The notes beneath the pieces are model-generated. The model saw nothing but the letters and a program-made list of their open reading frames with translations. It searched no databases and was not told the DNA's origin. DNA of 64,000 nucleotides, taken from assembly GCA_949284445.1 (NCBI GenBank), contig CASDVP010000008.1, positions 29,097-93,096 of the forward strand, read 5' to 3'. Positions 63,664 through 64,000 of this stretch are shown here, in pieces. Numbering within the stretch: the first letter of the stretch is position 1; every line of letters begins with the position of its first letter. A program made the translations under genes and the position numbers. This stretch comes from an uncultured Bacillota bacterium (GTDB taxonomy: Bacteria; Bacillota_I; Bacilli_A; RFN20; CAG-288).

Positions 63664-64000
63664 TCATAAGGGTGTCTTGTAATTGTTGAGGGTGTTCCAA
63701 AGTATCAAACTTGCTCTAGGAAGACATATTTGTACGACATGTCTGATACTCAAAAGGGTATGCAGACTTTTTTTCTTTTATGCGATAAATAGGCGTTTTG
63801 AAAATTGCTTCGTTTACCTAGTAGTCAAAAATGACGATATTTAGGCTACTAGAGAAATATTTTGTCTACAAGAGAAACGATAGTTAATTTATTTCTCAAT
63901 CATTTAAAATTCAACTCTTTAGCAGTATAATAAAGGCGAAAACGAGCGTGGACTTTTCCTGAGTCATCATCTTTTTGCCACACAACCTAGTGATGAATAA
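63664..64000. other. Gene-poor right end of the window with repeat copy C
   Basis: The stretch holds a possible coding scrap (minus strand 63715-63614), repeat copy C (63738-63786), and an inverted pair CTAGTAG/CTACTAG near 63820-63858. A TATAAT-like box occurs near 63930. No complete gene is recognised. The last ~60 bases may belong to the leader of the next gene or element. Confidence 0.4.
63738..63786 (+). repeat. Terminator-like repeat, copy C (right boundary of accessory region)
   Basis: CATGTCTGATACTC...TGCAGAC followed by T7 and CTTTTATGCGATA closely matches 56475-56526 in the same orientation, 7.26 kb away. GTCTG (63741-63745) pairs with CAGAC (63763-63767), so it is also a possible terminator. 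Confidence 0.65.

Larger units (their letters stand above)
56464..63790. mobile_element. Mosaic accessory region (genomic-island-like) behind tRNA-His
   Basis: From just after tRNA-His to about 63790 the housekeeping gene order stops. The stretch holds lipoproteins, secreted proteins, a phage fragment, a toxin/immunity remnant, broken genes and palindromic repeats. A ~50 bp sequence at 56475-56526 recurs in the same orientation at 63738-63786 and inverted at 62781-62828. No integrase, transposase or tRNA-end duplicate was found, so the mechanism of gain is unknown and the borders are approximate. Confidence 0.5.

Noticed and set aside
1..64000. UGA recoded as tryptophan, considered because the gene order resembles Mollicutes
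   Set aside because: Conserved Trp positions are TGG and several complete genes (era, dnaG, the second sigma factor) end in TGA at the family-typical length.

Overview
The window is a low-GC, densely packed bacterial chromosome segment with housekeeping gene order typical of Bacillota (era-recO-glyS-dnaG-rpoD-trmK-nif3; yqeG-yqeH-nadD/yqeK-rsfS-mtnN; recN-dxs-xseB-xseA-nusB-asp23). Trp is read from TGG and TGA works as a stop, so this is code 11 and not a UGA-Trp Mollicute. The alpha2-type glycyl-tRNA synthetase, ParE/ParC, PlsY, the MEP pathway genes dxs, ispG and ispH, and the NadD-YqeK fusion suggest an uncultured, probably gut-associated member of the Erysipelotrichia/Bacilli-Mollicutes border. 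That placement is inference. Layout: 1-18.5 kb is almost all plus strand: era end, recO, glyS, dnaG, rpoD, trmK, nif3-like, a second sigma factor, apt, rsh, hisS, aspS, a DEAD-box-like helicase, rpmG, efp and yneF. The isoprenoid genes ispH and ispG lie tail-to-tail against this block. 18.5-28 kb holds plsY, parE-parC and the yqeG-to-mtnN operon, followed by a 0.4 kb AT-rich spacer studded with TAGTACTA motifs. 28.3-39.7 kb is a minus-strand surface and transport module. It contains deoB, a substrate-binding lipoprotein whose two halves look circularly permuted, an ABC permease without an ATPase, a LytTR/GHKL two-component system, and a two-gene operon for a permuted, doubly membrane-anchored GH3 enzyme plus a large Ig/propeller surface protein. 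A 21-bp-period direct repeat in front of the GH3 gene is a candidate LytTR operator. 39.8-50.2 kb holds minus-strand recombination, repair and housekeeping genes (xerD-like, dinB, recN, dxs, xseB, xseA, nusB, asp23, tex). 50.3-56.5 kb has a tandem pair of C1 aminopeptidases, leuS, rpsD with a structured leader, and tRNA-His. 56.5-63.8 kb is a mosaic accessory region starting just after tRNA-His and bracketed by copies of a ~50 bp terminator-like repeat. It carries lipoproteins, a phage fragment (two small genes, HNH nuclease, a GC-rich cos-like block), a large secreted protein with a small downstream gene, a frameshifted lipoprotein, a secreted protein broken by a stop and truncated by a palindromic element, and a remnant toxin (DUF6883-like) with two DUF4926-like immunity candidates. 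No integrase or transposase gene is visible there. The most unusual items are the permuted substrate-binding protein, the permuted GH3/propeller/LytTR locus, an EF-P without its PGKG tip, a divergent second sigma factor, and the decaying toxin/phage/repeat mosaic after tRNA-His.
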